A stretch of 64,000 bases of DNA from Paenibacillus apiarius (GCF_017052585.1 NZ_JAFFHZ010000001.1:2956501-3020500); one strand, 5' to 3'. Numbered from the stretch's first letter, positions 7,895-18,738 are shown. Numbers and translations are program-made. Notes: generated by a model from the sequence alone, not told the origin.

Positions 7895-10621
7895 TTACGC
7901 ATGCGAGCGTTCCTGTGCGATCATTTGGCGCAATACGGTCTGCAGGATGCCGCCGTTATGATAGTAGTCCACGTCCACCATGCTGTCGAGGCGGGCTGTG
8001 GCAGGGAACTCGAACGTCGTGCCGTCTTCGCGCGTCGCGATAACTTGCAAGGTCTGTCCTGGTTGGATGTCGTTCGACAGTCCTTGAATATCGAACGTTT
8101 CGCAGCCGGTCAGTCCGAGCGTTTTCCAGCCTTGGCCATCCTGGAATTGCAGCGGGAGCACGCCCATGCCGACTAGGTTGGAGCGGTGAATACGCTCGAA
8201 GCTCTCCGCGATGACGGCTTTCACGCCAAGCAGGAACGTTCCTTTCGCCGCCCAGTCGCGGGAGCTGCCGGTTCCGTATTCTTTGCCTGCGAGGACGATA
8301 AGGTTTGTGTCATCGCCTTGATATTTCATCGATGCGTCGTAAATGGACATGACTTCGTCCTGCGGCAAGTATTTCGTAACGCCGCCCTCGGTTCCCGGAG
8401 CGATCTGGTTGCGGATGCGGATGTTCGCAAACGTGCCGCGCATCATCACTTCATGGTTACCGCGGCGGGAGCCGTAAGAGTTGAAGTCTTGGCGGCTGAC
8501 GCCATGGTCAATCAAGTATTGGCCCGCAGGGCTGTCTGCCTTAATGTTGCCTGCCGGGGAAATATGGTCGGTCGTTACGGAGTCGCCTAATAGCGCCAGT
8601 ACCCGTGCCGCCTTAATATCCTTAATGTCGTTCAGCTCGGAACCGAGGTTCGAGAAGAACGGCGGGTTTTGAATGTATGTCGATTTGGCATCCCATTCGT
8701 ACAGTTCGCCTTCAGGAACCGGAATGTTGTTCCAGCGTTCGTTTTGCGTAAACACATTCTCGTATTTCGCACGGAACATGGCTGGACTAATCGCTTGGGC
8801 AACCGCCTGTTTAATTTCTTCGGAAGAAGGCCAGATGTCTTTCAAGTATACAGGCTGATTGTTCTGATCATAGCCAATCGGTTCGTTCGCCAAGTCGATG
8901 TTCACCGTGCCTGCAAGCGCATATGCGACGACAAGCGGAGGAGAAGCAAGGTAGTTCGCCTTCACTTGCGCATGCACGCGGCCCTCGAAGTTGCGGTTAC
9001 CGGACAATACGGCCGCCACCGTCATATCCTGATCGGCAATCGCCTTGCCCACTTCATCCGGCAATGGGCCGGAGTTCCCGATACATGTCGCGCAGCCATA
9101 TCCGGCCACATGGAAGCCAAGGGCTTCAAGAGGCTCGATGAGACCCGCTTTTTTCAAATATTCGGTTACGACCAGCGATCCTGGAGTCAAGCTGCTCTTC
9201 ACATAAGCCGGCTTCTTCAAGCCGCGTTCTACTGCCTTCTTCGCTACCAAGCCGGCGCCGATCATGACGCTAGGGTTGGATGTGTTCGTGCAGCTTGTAA
9301 TCGCTGCGATGACGACTGCGCCGGTTGTTAATTGGCTCGTTTCGCCGTTCGGATGGGTTACCGGAACTTTTTGTTCGATTTTTTCGTCGCTCAGCCCGTA
9401 TCCGCCTTTGTCAATCGGCGTGCGTACGATGTCGAGGAACGATTTCTTCATCTCGGTCAATTCAACGCGGTCTTGCGGACGCTTCGGACCGGCCAAGCTC
9501 GGCACGATGGAGCTCAGGTCGAGCTCGATGATGTCGGAGAATACCGGATCCGGCGTGTCCGATGTGCGGAACATGCCTTGCGCTGTGTAATAAGCTTTGA
9601 CGAGCTTGATTTGCTCTTCGGAGCGTCCGGTTAACCGCATGTAGTTCAACGTTTCTTCATCGACAGGGAAGAAGCCGATCGTCGCGCCGTATTCCGGAGC
9701 CATATTCGCTACGGTAGCGCGGTCCGCCAAGCTGATGTTGCCAAGTCCCGGACCAAAGAATTCCACGAATTTGCCAACAACACCTTTTTTACGGAGCATT
9801 TGCGTTACGGTAAGCGCCAAGTCGGTCGCTGTCGCGCCTTCCGCCAAGCTGCCCGTCAATTTGAAGCCGATAACCTCAGGCGTAACGAAGTAGAGCGGTT
9901 GACCGAGCATGCCGGCTTCCGCTTCGATGCCGCCGACGCCCCAGCCCACAACGCCAAGACCGTTAATCATTGTTGTATGCGAATCCGTACCGACGAGGGA
10001 ATCAGGGAATACTTCGGTAGCGCCGTCTACTTCTTTCGTTGCGGCTACGGATGCCAGATATTCCAGGTTAACTTGGTGCACGATCCCGGTAGCCGGAGGT
10101 ACGGCTCTAAAATTATCAAATGCCGTCTGTGCCCAGCGCAGGAACCGATAACGCTCTTCATTGCGCTCGAACTCGACGTTCATGTTATATTCCAACGCAT
10201 CTTTGGAACCGAAAGCATCGACCATAACGGAGTGATCGATAACGAGATCGACCGGCACGAGCGGGTTAATCCGTTTTGGGTCTCCGCCTGCTTGCTTCAC
10301 GGTGTCGCGCATGGCGGCCAGATCGACGACGACCGGAACCCCAGTGAAGTCTTGAAGCACGATGCGTGCGGGAATGAACGGAATTTCCTTATTCTCATCA
10401 CGTCCATCCGCCCAATTGGCGATTTGATTGACGTGTTCCTTCGTAATCGCGCGTCCGTCGAATTGGCGAATTGCCGCTTCAAGCAGCACCTTGATGGAGA
10501 AAGGGAGCTGATTGACAGAACGGTAGCCTTGGGATTCCAACGCTTCCAAGCTGAAATAACGGTACGCCTTGCCGTCGACGCTAAGTTCGCGCTGTGCGGA
10601 AAATGCATCTGTTCTTGCCAT
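7895..10621 (-). CDS. acnA: Aconitate hydratase
   Basis: A 908-aa aconitase of the AcnA/IRP1 type: citrate to isocitrate via cis-aconitate in the TCA cycle, using a 4Fe-4S cluster. The three cluster cysteines are visible in [11 protein letters not shown] and in [12 protein letters not shown]. The C-terminal swivel domain with [18 protein letters not shown] is complete. GAAGGAGG lies upstream of the ATG and a strong terminator follows. Length matches the family (about 900 aa). Single-gene unit. Confidence 0.97.
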   Translation of the reverse strand: MARTDAFSAQRELSVDGKAYRYFSLEALESQGYRSVNQLPFSIKVLLEAAIRQFDGRAITKEHVNQIANWADGRDENKEIPFIPARIVLQDFTGVPVVVDLAAMRDTVKQAGGDPKRINPLVPVDLVIDHSVMVDAFGSKDALEYNMNVEFERNEERYRFLRWAQTAFDNFRAVPPATGIVHQVNLEYLASVAATKEVDGATEVFPDSLVGTDSHTTMINGLGVVGWGVGGIEAEAGMLGQPLYFVTPEVIGFKLTGSLAEGATATDLALTVTQMLRKKGVVGKFVEFFGPGLGNISLADRATVANMAPEYGATIGFFPVDEETLNYMRLTGRSEEQIKLVKAYYTAQGMFRTSDTPDPVFSDIIELDLSSIVPSLAGPKRPQDRVELTEMKKSFLDIVRTPIDKGGYGLSDEKIEQKVPVTHPNGETSQLTTGAVVIAAITSCTNTSNPSVMIGAGLVAKKAVERGLKKPAYVKSSLTPGSLVVTEYLKKAGLIEPLEALGFHVAGYGCATCIGNSGPLPDEVGKAIADQDMTVAAVLSGNRNFEGRVHAQVKANYLASPPLVVAYALAGTVNIDLANEPIGYDQNNQPVYLKDIWPSSEEIKQAVAQAISPAMFRAKYENVFTQNERWNNIPVPEGELYEWDAKSTYIQNPPFFSNLGSELNDIKDIKAARVLALLGDSVTTDHISPAGNIKADSPAGQYLIDHGVSRQDFNSYGSRRGNHEVMMRGTFANIRIRNQIAPGTEGGVTKYLPQDEVMSIYDASMKYQGDDTNLIVLAGKEYGTGSSRDWAAKGTFLLGVKAVIAESFERIHRSNLVGMGVLPLQFQDGQGWKTLGLTGCETFDIQGLSNDIQPGQTLQVIATREDGTTFEFPATARLDSMVDVDYYHNGGILQTVLRQMIAQERSHA

Positions 10622-10956
10622 AGAAAAAACCTCCTTCTTGGTTTTGCAAAAGTGTATTGCGTAATTGCATCTGGCTGTAAAGTAGTGTAGGTTGTTTCTT
10701 TTCTATCTTTGTTTCATTAGATGGAACATGATTTCATAATTTCTTCACACCTTCAGTATATCGCGTTCCAATGAGGCCGTAAAGAGCTTTTCCTGCAAAA
10801 AAATGCCTCATTTACGGCTAGCTCAGCTTCTATTTGCAAACGTTCGACATGTGGTTGATAGTTCCTGCATACAATGGATAGCAAAATGCCGCCGCTTCAA
10901 GACAGCCTGTCCAAGCTGGTGAGGCCATGCGGCATGTCGGACAAGGAGGCAGTAAT

Positions 10957-11952
10957 ATGCGGCAGGATTGGAAAAATACGCTCTATTTATATGTCGATCA
11001 GCACAATCGAACCGAAGTCGAGGACAGACAACATGCCGTCTCGGCCCCTATTGCGGATATGGACTATGTGCTTAACGCGAGCGATCGGGCTAAAAGGCTC
11101 AAGTCATGGTATCGGGAGCGCGGCACGTCTCCTTTGAAGAGCGAGACAAAAGCCAAGCTCGTTCGGACTCATGAGGGTGACGGGGAAGTGACGGTTGACG
11201 TCGAGTTCCACATTCAGCGCGTCTGCGAGCAGCAGGGCGTGTCGCTTTTCGATGAGCGGATTGAAAGGGAACGTTTGACCTTAATGAAGGATGGCGACGG
11301 ATGGATTATCGGGCGAGTCGAAACACCGGCGCTTGAGCGGCGCGGCAAACGTCTCAAGGGAGAGGCGCACGAGTATGAAGAACGGGGATTTCGTTCCACG
11401 CCATTTTTGAACCGTAACGTTCTAGGCGGTGTCCGGACGGCCCGGGCTGTGCCTTACCGCCGCGATAGGGCGGTAGAATATGCCGAGCAGTGGTGGAATG
11501 AAGCCAATCCGCGTTTTCTTAGCTTTGAAGTCGATTGCACCAATTATGTCTCCCAATGTCTCTTTGCAGGGGGAGCGCCTATGAACTATACTGGTAGAAG
11601 AGAAACGGGCTGGTGGTATAGAGGCATGGTGAACGGACAGGAAGCCTGGAGCTTCAGCTGGGCGGTCGCCGACAGCTTGGAACGGCATTTAACGAACAGC
11701 ACGAGCGGTCTTAGGGCTGAAATGGTCAGCCATGCAAGCGATTTGCAGCTGGGGGACATTATCGCCTATGATTGGGACGGCAATGGCCATTACCAGCATA
11801 ATTCAATCGTGACGGCATTTGATGTTAGCGGCATGCCGCTTGTTAATGCCCATACGACGAATAGCCGGCATCGCTACTGGGACTATCAGGATTCCTACGC
11901 TTGGACGGAATCGACGCAATACCGCTTTTTCCATATTGTAGATGCTTTCTAG
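10957..11952 (+). CDS. Putative amidase-domain (Amidase_6-like) protein
   Basis: A 331-aa protein. The C-terminal half has the cysteine-hydrolase signature FEVDCTNYVSQCLFAGG (candidate nucleophile Cys), then LQLGDIIAYDWDGNGHYQHNSIV containing the likely catalytic His. This pattern is typical of the putative amidase domain (PF12671 type) related to NlpC/P60 and CHAP folds. The N-terminal part is charged with no signal peptide or membrane helix. The frame is open from 10927, but the ATG at 10957 has AAGGAGG upstream and is preferred. Physiological substrate unknown; a peptide or cell-wall amide is plausible. It lies between the divergent acnA and downstream ddl. Confidence 0.75.
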   Translation: MRQDWKNTLYLYVDQHNRTEVEDRQHAVSAPIADMDYVLNASDRAKRLKSWYRERGTSPLKSETKAKLVRTHEGDGEVTVDVEFHIQRVCEQQGVSLFDERIERERLTLMKDGDGWIIGRVETPALERRGKRLKGEAHEYEERGFRSTPFLNRNVLGGVRTARAVPYRRDRAVEYAEQWWNEANPRFLSFEVDCTNYVSQCLFAGGAPMNYTGRRETGWWYRGMVNGQEAWSFSWAVADSLERHLTNSTSGLRAEMVSHASDLQLGDIIAYDWDGNGHYQHNSIVTAFDVSGMPLVNAHTTNSRHRYWDYQDSYAWTESTQYRFFHIVDAF

Positions 11953-12089
11953 CTGGAATGCTTTTCGCGCATGTTCAAAGAGTCGGATTTTGGAATAACC
12001 TCTAAACGATATGCACCTTGACCTGTGAAGCGTTAGACCCGGATCTTTGGAGAGGACAACAGGCGCTCGAGGCGCTGACGGAGGGAATT

Positions 12090-13205
12090 ATGGGACAACA
12101 ACAGAAATTGCGCGTCGGCTTGGTGTACGGCGGCAAATCGGGGGAGCATGAAGTATCGCTCTCGACGGCTTTCGCCGTAATGGGGGCACTGGATTACGAG
12201 AAATACGAGATTGTTCCTTTCTATATTACGAAAATGGGAGAATGGCGCGTCGGCGAACTGCGCAGCGCGCCGTTTCATGATAAAGCAGAGCTGGCGCTGG
12301 AATCTTGTGCAGGACGCACCGTGCGCGCGATGGAGATACTGTTCGCCCGCTTGGACGGAGCCCGCGGTCCAGCACACGAAGCGAGCTGCGAAGTAGATGT
12401 CATGTTTCCGCTTCTGCACGGTACGAATGGCGAAGACGGCACGATTCAAGGCCTGTTCGAAATGGCGAATGTGCCATATGTGGGCGCGGGCGTGTTGGCG
12501 TCTTCCGTCGGGATGGACAAAGCCGTGATGAAGCAAGTATTCGCTCATGCGGGTCTGCCACAGTGCAAATACGTACATTTCATCCGGGCTGGCTGGGAGC
12601 ATAATCAAGCGGATGTTATCGCACAGATCGAGAACGAGCTCGGCTACCCGTGCTTCGTCAAGCCGGCCAATCTCGGTTCTTCGGTCGGCATCTCCAAAGC
12701 GGGCAATTATGGCGAGCTCATCCAAGCCATCGAAACGGCATTGCGCTATGACCGCAAAATCGTGGTGGAGGAGTTCGTTGACGCGCGCGAGGTGGAAGTG
12801 AGCGTGCTCGGGAACGACGAGGCTCAGGCGTCCGTGCCGGGCGAAATCGTCTCCTCGAACGATTTCTACGATTACAAGGCGAAGTACATTGACGGTAAAT
12901 CGCAAATTGTCGTTCCGGCTCCGCTTGACGAGGAACTGCTTGACAGGCTGCGCGATATGGCGGTGCAGGCGTACCGAGCTATCGATGGCTCGGGCTTGTC
13001 CCGCGTGGATTTCTTCGTGTGCCGCTCGGATATGCGCATCTTCATTAATGAAGTGAACACGATGCCGGGCTTTACGCCGTTCAGTATGTACCCGCTCATG
13101 TGGAAGGAGACGGGGATCGCTTACAGCAAGCTGCTCGACCGTCTGATCCAGCTTGCGTTGGAACGCTATGCAGTGAAGCAGCAATTGAATTACGAGAGTG
13201 TGTAA
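12090..13205 (+). CDS. ddl: D-alanine--D-alanine ligase
   Basis: A 371-aa ATP-grasp enzyme that makes D-Ala-D-Ala for peptidoglycan. Seen: VGLVYGGKSGEHEVSLSTA at the N-terminus, LHGTNGEDGTIQGLFE, VKPANLGSSVGISKA (ATP-binding loop), and the C-terminal RVDFF then INEVNTMPGFTPFSMYP. The omega-loop reads FYDYKAKY, with the Tyr typical of D-Ala-D-Ala (not D-Ala-D-Lac) ligases, so it is not a vancomycin-resistance type enzyme. The frame is open from 12018, but GGAGGG precedes the ATG at 12090. Followed by a terminator. Confidence 0.96.
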   Translation: MGQQQKLRVGLVYGGKSGEHEVSLSTAFAVMGALDYEKYEIVPFYITKMGEWRVGELRSAPFHDKAELALESCAGRTVRAMEILFARLDGARGPAHEASCEVDVMFPLLHGTNGEDGTIQGLFEMANVPYVGAGVLASSVGMDKAVMKQVFAHAGLPQCKYVHFIRAGWEHNQADVIAQIENELGYPCFVKPANLGSSVGISKAGNYGELIQAIETALRYDRKIVVEEFVDAREVEVSVLGNDEAQASVPGEIVSSNDFYDYKAKYIDGKSQIVVPAPLDEELLDRLRDMAVQAYRAIDGSGLSRVDFFVCRSDMRIFINEVNTMPGFTPFSMYPLMWKETGIAYSKLLDRLIQLALERYAVKQQLNYESV

Positions 13206-13232
13206 TTGCCATGATATATAAATAATAATGGG

Positions 13233-13265
13233 GCGGATGCCGTTTGACGGCAGCCGCTTTTTTCA
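13233..13265 (+). terminator. Rho-independent terminator of ddl
   Basis: GCGG and TGCCGT pair with ACGGCA and CCGC around a short loop, followed by a T-run, about 30 bp after the ddl stop. Confidence 0.85.
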
Positions 13266-13535
13266 TGGCGGCAGGAAGCGGACGTTTTGGGGCTTTTGGG
13301 TCACGCTGAAGGACGGAGTGAAGAATTAATAGGTAAAATAGGCGAATCCTGCCGGTATGGACCCGCGGGATTTTTGCGTTTCACGGAAATGGGGGGAACA
13401 TTTACAAGCAAGCGGCTGCAAATTCGGCAGGATGAACGCTTTATAATAGAAGAGACCCGTTTTATAAAGAAAGTATTAAATTCGACGAAGCCTTCCTAAT
13501 ATAGCGATATACTTGAAAATAAGGAGAGGACGAAT

Positions 13536-14240
13536 ATGCCAGCACACTTATTGCTTGTTGAAGATGATAGAGAGATAGCCCGTATCGTGCAGGACCATTT
13601 GCGCAGGCAGGGCTATAAAGTCACGTGGTCCTCTACGGGGCTGGAAGGTTGGGAGGATTTTCACAACGGCTCCTTCGACTTGGTTATGGTCGATTTGATG
13701 CTGCCGGAAATGGACGGATTCACTCTGTGCAAAAATATTCGCCTGAGCAGCAATGTGCCGCTTCTTATCATAAGCGCGCGCCATGAAGACGAAAGCAAGG
13801 TGAAAGGGCTGGAACTGGGTGCAGATGACTACGTCACCAAGCCGTTCAGCCTATCCGAGCTATCGGCGCGAATCAGCTCGCACTTGCGGAGATTTCGCCG
13901 GTACGAGAGTGAGGAGGTTCAGCCCCGCTTCAAAAAATACGAGGGCGGACTCATTATTGACGAAGATAATCAGCTCGTCACGCTGCACGGTCAACCGATC
14001 GCGCTGACGTCGAAAGAATGGGCATTGCTGCAGCTGCTGGCCCAGAATCCGCAGCGGGCTTTTTCAAAGAAGGAATTGTATGAGCATGTGTGGCATCAAG
14101 TCAACATCGAGGGCAACAACACGGTATCCGTTCATGTTAAAAGTCTCCGCACCAAGCTGGAAGAGGATATTCGCGACCCGCTATACATTCAGACTGTATG
14201 GGGAACAGGCTACCGCTTTATCGGCGAGCTGGCGCCATGA
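13536..14240 (+). CDS. OmpR/PhoB-family response regulator
   Basis: A 234-aa protein. Receiver domain 1-120: acidic pocket in LLLVEDDREI, phosphoacceptor Asp in LVMVDLMLPEMDGF, conserved Lys in DDYVTKPFS. Winged-helix DNA-binding domain about 135-230, ending DPLYIQTVWGTGYRF. Preceded by AGGAGAGG. Its stop overlaps the kinase start (ATGA), so this is the first gene of a regulator-kinase-lipoprotein operon. Family known; signal and targets not deducible. Confidence 0.95.
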   Translation: MPAHLLLVEDDREIARIVQDHLRRQGYKVTWSSTGLEGWEDFHNGSFDLVMVDLMLPEMDGFTLCKNIRLSSNVPLLIISARHEDESKVKGLELGADDYVTKPFSLSELSARISSHLRRFRRYESEEVQPRFKKYEGGLIIDEDNQLVTLHGQPIALTSKEWALLQLLAQNPQRAFSKKELYEHVWHQVNIEGNNTVSVHVKSLRTKLEEDIRDPLYIQTVWGTGYRFIGELAP

Positions 14241-15715
14241 AAATAAAGCATTGGCTGATGGTGTCCTTTCTCGTCGTCATGCTGCTGCCGGTCGTTGCCG
14301 GTCTCGTATTTTTTCAACTCGTTCAAGCCTATGACGAGCGCCAAGAATTCAAGGAATACGTAGAGGTGACGGGACGTCTGCAGGAAATAGAGCTATTGCT
14401 GCAGGAAGGCGATCTGTACCGGGTGCAGCCTGCAGAGAAGTTCCAAGCCGTGCAGAACGCGGCGAGCCGCTCGCTGAAAATAACTTTGTACCGTGCGGAT
14501 GGCGTAACTGTATTTTCTTCGAGGGCGGATAATCTTGCTCCGAAGCTGTATCGGGTGAATGCCTCGATTCTATACGAGCATTTATACGAACTGCGCAAGT
14601 CCCATCGCGCCTATACGCTCAAAAAGCCTGTTTTTCATCAGGATGAGCTGATTGGCTTCTATGAGATTACGATAGTCCGGGATCAGTGGCTGGAGGCGTT
14701 TCAACTTCGGACGTTGCTTGTTGCTGTTGGCTGGGGATTGTTTTTTCTGCTCTTATACGGAGCGGCGTTGTTCGTCATTCACCGCAAGCTGAACCGTCCG
14801 ATGAACGGGCTGATGAAGCAGATGGCGGCGTTCGCGAAGGGCGAAGCCGTGCCGGCCGTGGCCAGCGTTGCGAAGGATGAGATGGGCGAGCTTATCTCCC
14901 GTTTCCATGCGATGCGTACCCAGATTGAACGCGCGCGCCAACATATCGCGGAAGAACAGCGGGAAAGAGAGTATATGGTGGCCTCGCTGTCCCATGATTT
15001 GAAGACGCCGCTCACCTCGCTTCATGCCTATGCGGAAGCTTTGCAGCAGGAGGAGGAGTTATCCGAGGAAGAGAAGCGGGAATATTACGCTGTTGTGTTC
15101 GACAAGATCGAGCACATGAAGCGGATGCTGGACAACTTGACGATGTATACCGCTCTGAAATCATCTGCGCAGCTCGAAGAACGGGTGGAAGTGGATGGCG
15201 ACGAAATGTTCGACATGCTCTTTGCCGGATATGGCGAGTTGTGCGCGCAGCGCGGCATCCGGCTTACGACGGAGACCAAGGTTACGGGCTCTTACCTGAT
15301 GAATGCGCAACAAATGATTCGGCTTGTCGATAACCTCATGAGCAATTCGATTCGGTATACAGGAAGCGGCCAGTCGATCTGGCTGGGAGCCTGTTCGCCG
15401 TCTGAGCCGCTTCCGCCTTGGATTTTCCCGGTGATGGCCGAAGAGGTGCGGGCATGGAGAGGCGGCGGCTTGCTCATGCTCGTGCAGAATCAAGGCGGGG
15501 CGATTCCGCAAGAGCAAATGGACCGTATATTTGCACCGTTCTATCAAGCCGATTCTTCGCGGACGAAGGCTCATACGGGGAGCTCCGGGCTTGGCCTCAG
15601 CATTGCGCAGATGATTGTGGAGAAGCATGACGGCGAGATCCGGATTTGGTCGGAGGCTCCATTCGGGACGCTTGTGGCATGTCGTTTTCAAGCAAACAAG
15701 GAGGATCCATCATGA
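14237..15715 (+). CDS. Membrane sensor histidine kinase
   Basis: A 492-aa protein. N-terminal membrane helix (LMVSFLVVMLLPVVAGLVFF), extracytoplasmic domain of about 130 aa, second membrane helix (TLLVAVGWGLFFLLLYGAALF), HAMP linker, H-box SLSHDLKTPLTSLHAYAEAL with the phosphorylated His, N-box DNLMSNSIRYT and G-box SSGLGLSIAQMI. The start overlaps the response-regulator stop. The frame could open at 14198, but the ATG at 14237 starts directly with the membrane helix. Overlaps the lipoprotein gene by 4 bp. Confidence 0.93.
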   Translation: MKIKHWLMVSFLVVMLLPVVAGLVFFQLVQAYDERQEFKEYVEVTGRLQEIELLLQEGDLYRVQPAEKFQAVQNAASRSLKITLYRADGVTVFSSRADNLAPKLYRVNASILYEHLYELRKSHRAYTLKKPVFHQDELIGFYEITIVRDQWLEAFQLRTLLVAVGWGLFFLLLYGAALFVIHRKLNRPMNGLMKQMAAFAKGEAVPAVASVAKDEMGELISRFHAMRTQIERARQHIAEEQREREYMVASLSHDLKTPLTSLHAYAEALQQEEELSEEEKREYYAVVFDKIEHMKRMLDNLTMYTALKSSAQLEERVEVDGDEMFDMLFAGYGELCAQRGIRLTTETKVTGSYLMNAQQMIRLVDNLMSNSIRYTGSGQSIWLGACSPSEPLPPWIFPVMAEEVRAWRGGGLLMLVQNQGGAIPQEQMDRIFAPFYQADSSRTKAHTGSSGLGLSIAQMIVEKHDGEIRIWSEAPFGTLVACRFQANKEDPS

Positions 15716-16782
15716 TGATTCGTAGCGGACTGAGCTTACTATTAGCCAGCAGCATATTAATAAGCGGATGCCAAGGAGGGACCTTGGGCTTGCAGCTGTC
15801 CGGCGAGCAAATCGTCGACAAGGTGCTGGAGGAAGGGAAGGGCAAGATCTCTTATTATGCCGAGAGCACAAGTGTTACCTATGAAAACGGGAAGCGGACA
15901 GACGAATTCAAGATGAAGGAATGGCTTGACGCGAACACAGACAGGAAGCGGATCGAGTTGACCACTGGCCATGACAGCAGCATATCGGTGAACGACGGCC
16001 GGCAGATCATTGTGCTGGACCGCGTGAAGGGGAAGGCTTTCCGCGTGCAGCTGGATGATCAGGCGCAGCCGCTGACGCAACGGGAGCAGGTCAAGGCGCT
16101 GCTGGAGTCGCTGCGGAAAAGTCATGAATTTGAAACGATCGGGGAAGAAAAGGTTGGAGAATGGAATACAATTCATTTCAAGGCCACTGCCAAGAAAAAG
16201 AGCGATCTGTTTCAACGCATGGAGCTGTGGATTGATCCGAAATCATGGATGGTATTGAAGAGCGTCTTTGAGAGCGGGCCGATGACATCGGAATCTTTGT
16301 ATACGAAGCTGGATCTGTCTCCTCAATTCACTGACGATACGTTCACGTTGGAGATTCCCGATGGCGTTGCGGTGCGTGACATCGACAATGCCAATCAGAC
16401 GAAGAACGTGTCGCTGCCGGAAGCGGAGGCGGCGCTGGGCCAATCGTTTCTGCAATGGAAATCGGTCGGAGGGAAGCTGGCCGGCATCGAGCTTTACGAT
16501 ATGCAGGGCGAGTTGAAGCGAACGGAGATTACGCTGAATTATTGGAAGGATGACAAGCCGTATTTTACGATGAGTGTATTCCCTATCCCGGACGATACAG
16601 GCGATAAGATTAACAGTTATTACGGTGAAAAAGTGGAAGTCCGCGGCAAGCCAGGCTCGTATTCAGATACGATGCGATCGGTAATTTGGGATGAAGGCGG
16701 GTTACGATACATCATTTATCCGGAGCAAACGGACGTGACACGGGAACAGGTGCTGTCCATTGCAGGCCAATTGCAGCAATAA
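15712..16782 (+). CDS. LolA-like lipoprotein with DUF4367-like C-terminus
   Basis: A 356-aa exported lipoprotein: signal helix and lipobox LISGCQ near residue 17-22. Residues about 30-230 (SYYAESTSVTYENGKRTDEF, RMELWIDPKSWMVLKSVFES) resemble LolA/LolB-type lipoprotein-sorting folds. The C-terminal 100 aa end GGLRYIIYPEQTDVTREQVL, similar to DUF4367 domains. Coupled to the kinase by ATGA overlap, so it probably modulates or reports to the same two-component system, as an extracytoplasmic partner. AAGGAGG precedes the chosen ATG; the frame extends back to 15646 without a better start. Confidence 0.8.
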   Translation: MMIRSGLSLLLASSILISGCQGGTLGLQLSGEQIVDKVLEEGKGKISYYAESTSVTYENGKRTDEFKMKEWLDANTDRKRIELTTGHDSSISVNDGRQIIVLDRVKGKAFRVQLDDQAQPLTQREQVKALLESLRKSHEFETIGEEKVGEWNTIHFKATAKKKSDLFQRMELWIDPKSWMVLKSVFESGPMTSESLYTKLDLSPQFTDDTFTLEIPDGVAVRDIDNANQTKNVSLPEAEAALGQSFLQWKSVGGKLAGIELYDMQGELKRTEITLNYWKDDKPYFTMSVFPIPDDTGDKINSYYGEKVEVRGKPGSYSDTMRSVIWDEGGLRYIIYPEQTDVTREQVLSIAGQLQQ

Positions 16783-16808
16783 TATATCCGTTGTGAAGGA
16801 GTTTTGTT

Positions 16809-17288
16809 ATGTATAACAGACTGACACATAGACTGCATCCCGATTACGTAAAGGCGGCGCGGATCCGCGCTTTTCTTACCCATCTCGTTCTTTTCGCGAT
16901 GGTTGTGGCCTATGTGCTCGTTGCGCGCGATCAAGGGTGGGTGTTGTATCCGGCCCGGATTGCGCTGGTTCTATTTCTTGTTACATCTATATGGTATATT
17001 GTCATCTCGCCTGTGCTGACCTACAGCTATTTCAAATACGAGGTGCGGGAAGAGGAAGTGGAGATTCAATCGGGCATCTTCTTCCGCAAGCACATCCTGG
17101 TGCCCATGACTCGCGTGCAGCATGTAGAAAAAGCTAGCGGACCGGTGCTGCGCAAATTCGGGTTGGCCAAAATATCGATCGCAACCGCGGCCACGACTCA
17201 CGAAATTGAGGGGCTGCAGGCGGCGGCTGCCGAAGCGTTGAAGCAGCGCATTGCGGTACTCGCCCGGGTGGAGGACGACGATGAATAA
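16809..17288 (+). CDS. ydbS: Bacterial PH-domain membrane protein, YdbS-like
   Basis: A 159-aa protein: two membrane helices (residues about 20-70), then a bPH_2 domain whose core reads YEVREEEVEIQSGIFFRKHILVPMTRVQHVE. The layout matches B. subtilis YdbS, which pairs with YdbT. GAAGGAG lies upstream of the ATG, and the stop overlaps the next gene by 8 bp. In B. subtilis the ydbST pair is in the SigmaW regulon and linked to antimicrobial-peptide resistance; that role here is inferred from the pairing. Confidence 0.85.
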   Translation: MYNRLTHRLHPDYVKAARIRAFLTHLVLFAMVVAYVLVARDQGWVLYPARIALVLFLVTSIWYIVISPVLTYSYFKYEVREEEVEIQSGIFFRKHILVPMTRVQHVEKASGPVLRKFGLAKISIATAATTHEIEGLQAAAAEALKQRIAVLARVEDDDE

Positions 17289-18738
17289 GGACACGCGCCT
17301 GCATCCGTTGTTTATTTTGTTTTCTTTGGCGGACACGGCAACGAAGCTGTGGCCGGTGCTGCTTCTCTTTGCCTTTAAAGGGGCGAAGAACTCACCTCTA
17401 TTTCTAATCATGGGCGGCGGCGTCCTGCTTCTGTTCCTCATTGCGGACGTAATCAAATGGCGCAGGTTCACCTATCGGATAGAAGCGGATAAGCTGATTA
17501 TCCGCCACGGGTTGTTCATGCGGGACGAGAAGACGATTTACTTCAGCCGCATCCATTCGGTGCGGGTGGAGCAGCCGCTGCTGCCGCGCCTGTTCGGCAT
17601 GGCGCAGCTGAAGATTGAGACGCCCGGCGGCAGCGCGGAGGCGGACGGCGTCCTGCCGGCGTTGACGCGTGAGGCGGCTGAGCAGCTGCGCAGCGTGCTG
17701 ATGCGGCAGGGCAAGGAAGCGGAGCCGTCTGGCGAAGCCGGGGCCGCGGAAGCGGAAGCTCGGGAGCCCCGGGAAGCAGCCGCAGCTCCGCTTCCGGGCC
17801 ATGACGTCCGCATGACGGCGGGGCAGCTGTTCGTCGCGGCGCTCAGCACGATGAACTTCGGGCTCGTACTGGCGTTCTTCGCCGGAATCATCTCGTTTGC
17901 CGATGATATTGCGAAGTTTATCATCCCGCAGAGCGTGTTCGATAAGCTGCGGCAGTTTTACGAGACGAGCGTGTCCGGTCCCATGTCCATCCTCGTTACA
18001 ATTGCGGGAGCGCTGCTCGTATCGTGGCTTTTGTCGACCGCGCTGTACATCGTCAAATATTATGGCTTTACGGCAGAGCAGCGGGATGGGGAGATCCTCA
18101 TTACGAACGGACTGTTCGAGAAAAAAATAAATTCGTTCAAGCCGGAGCGCGTGCAGGCGATTGTCGTGAAGGAAAGCCTGCTGCGGCAGGCGATGGGCTA
18201 TGCGGAGATCGAAGTCCGCGTCTTGTCGGCGGATAAGAAGGAGGCGTTGATGCTGCATCCGTATGTTCCCGTGCGGGAACTTCCGGCGCTGCTGTCCCGG
18301 TTCATTCCGGGCTTTGACATCGGCTCCGTGCAGCACCATGCGCCCCGGAGGGCCTGGTGGTACTATTTTCGTTATCAGCTGCTCTTCTTGGTGCTGGCCT
18401 TCCTGGGACTATATTGGTTCCAAGGGCCGCTAGCGTATTGGGTGCTGCTGTTGCTTCCCGTGCTGCTGCTGACGGGTTACTTAAGCTTCCGTGACGAAGG
18501 AGTGGGACTGCAGGACCGGCAGCTTATCGTGCGGAACCGGATTATCGCCCGCAAAACGTGCTATGTGCTGCGCCCGCAGATCGTGGCGCTGAAGCTGGGC
18601 CATACGTATTTTCAGGAGAGGAAGCAGCTGCAGTCCCTGACGGCCCATCTGTTGAACGGCGATTCTTATTCGCTGACCTGCCTGGAGGAGCGGGATTTGC
18701 AGGGAGTGTGGCATTGGTATCGCAAAAGGAAAAGGTAG
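17281..18738 (+). CDS. ydbT: Bacterial PH-domain membrane protein, YdbT-like
   Basis: A 485-aa protein with repeated units of two membrane helices plus a bPH_2 domain: first domain around YRIEADKLIIRHGLFMRDEK, second around EQRDGEILITNGLFEKKINS, third around DEGVGLQDRQLIVRNRII. The linker at about 145-170 is Ala/Glu-rich. The start (ATG 17281) overlaps the end of ydbS, showing coupling. Complete length for YdbT. The first CRISPR leader begins only about 10 bp after its stop. Confidence 0.87.
   Translation: MNKDTRLHPLFILFSLADTATKLWPVLLLFAFKGAKNSPLFLIMGGGVLLLFLIADVIKWRRFTYRIEADKLIIRHGLFMRDEKTIYFSRIHSVRVEQPLLPRLFGMAQLKIETPGGSAEADGVLPALTREAAEQLRSVLMRQGKEAEPSGEAGAAEAEAREPREAAAAPLPGHDVRMTAGQLFVAALSTMNFGLVLAFFAGIISFADDIAKFIIPQSVFDKLRQFYETSVSGPMSILVTIAGALLVSWLLSTALYIVKYYGFTAEQRDGEILITNGLFEKKINSFKPERVQAIVVKESLLRQAMGYAEIEVRVLSADKKEALMLHPYVPVRELPALLSRFIPGFDIGSVQHHAPRRAWWYYFRYQLLFLVLAFLGLYWFQGPLAYWVLLLLPVLLLTGYLSFRDEGVGLQDRQLIVRNRIIARKTCYVLRPQIVALKLGHTYFQERKQLQSLTAHLLNGDSYSLTCLEERDLQGVWHWYRKRKR

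Noticed and set aside
12033-13184. 383-aa minus-strand open frame
   Set aside because: Exactly antisense to ddl, which has full ATP-grasp motifs; composition (His/Arg-rich) is typical of a shadow frame.
13287-13499. 70-aa forward open frame between ddl and the response regulator
   Set aside because: Starts inside the post-terminator region without a convincing ribosome site; composition not protein-like.
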